Source: Isoetes taiwanensis
Taxonomy: Eukaryota; Streptophyta; Lycopodiopsida; Isoetales; Isoetaceae
Assembly (NCBI GenBank): GCA_021234155.1
Contig: JAJEKV010000003.1
Coordinates: 30,241,166-30,305,165 of the forward strand
Direction: 5' to 3'
Length of the DNA stretch: 64,000 bases
Shown: one piece after another, positions 63,903 to 64,000 of the stretch
How the letters are laid out: each line of letters begins with the position of its first letter
Numbering within the stretch: position 1 is the stretch's first letter
Notes under the pieces: generated by a model
Seen by the model: the letters and a program-made list of their open reading frames with translations, nothing else
Told to the model about the DNA's origin: nothing
Database searches by the model: none
Program-made: the position numbers and the translations under genes

Positions 63903-64000
63903 GGCCGTGTCTCAGATCTTGCCAACATACCTATCCATAATAAGAGCAAGGGCAAATTGGGCCTCAAAGTACAACCCGCTAGAGCCACAGTCAATAATGG

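Larger units (their letters stand above)
56563..64000 (-). mobile_element. chromodomain Ty3-gypsy retrotransposon internal region (chromovirus)
   Basis: Integrase with chromodomain, RNase H remnant, RT, protease and gag follow on the minus strand in gypsy order. The 5' LTR is not reached by 64000, so the internal region is at least 7.4 kb unless other elements are nested in it. The integrase is intact; RNase H, protease and gag regions contain indels. An extra coding region of unknown type (62471-63902) lies upstream of gag. Confidence 0.85.

Noticed and set aside
1-64000. tRNA, rRNA or other structured RNA genes
   Set aside because: No cloverleaf with matching A and B boxes or rRNA core sequence was noticed on either strand. 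A covariance-model scan would be decisive.

Overview
The window looks like an AT-rich, repeat-dominated piece of a land-plant nuclear genome. Genes have GT-AG introns. The retroelements are of plant type: Ty1-copia, a chromodomain Ty3-gypsy and LINEs. One of the few host-type genes resembles a cilia/flagella protein (CFAP96/C4orf47-like, 44360-45685). That would point to a plant with swimming sperm, such as a fern, lycophyte, bryophyte, cycad or ginkgo. A fern is my guess; the species cannot be read from the sequence.

Layout. 1-2954: copia gag-pol on the minus strand, broken, running off the left edge. 3295-5024: a broken, intron-containing Crypton-like tyrosine recombinase gene. It is followed by a 1.1-kb non-autonomous relative with 30-bp inverted ends (5519-6636). 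6843-9290: an HSPA12-like Hsp70 gene with one frameshift, plus a fragment of a second copy. 9529-10067: remnant of a hAT transposase and a repeat that serves as an 'empty site'. 11945-20806: direct duplications of HSPA12-flanking DNA carrying a 2.5-kb TIR element (two copies), a 3.27-kb TIR-bounded element with an apparently intact recombinase gene (14365-17633) and another HSPA12-like fragment. 24545-27151: an unidentified repeated exon pair and an SMC6 C-terminal pseudogene.

27422-39752: a 12,331-bp DNA transposon with perfect 32-bp inverted ends and a TTGG target duplication. Its pre-insertion sequence survives at 9715-10067. It holds a degraded transposase gene on the plus strand (DUF8039-like domain, then a DKMD...DNC...HTHEDVD domain). 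Divergent from it is a minus-strand gene with an RG-rich start, a methyltransferase-like middle and a plant-type FCP1/HAD-like end. A second antisense gene lies inside the transposase intron. At least 15 copies of a GC-rich palindrome (core GCGCCWGGCGC) sit in its introns and spacers, with no match noticed elsewhere in the window.

39857-48077: sparse, containing the CFAP96-like gene and a possible MGCASSK first exon. 48078-64000: nested retroelements on the minus strand: an L1-type LINE cut by a second LINE with an (ATT)n tail, which is cut in turn by a chromodomain gypsy element whose 3' LTR is 54909-56549.

Most genes here belong to mobile elements, and most are damaged. The strongest leads are the 12.3-kb element with its palindromes and cargo, and the TIR-bounded Crypton-like recombinase elements.
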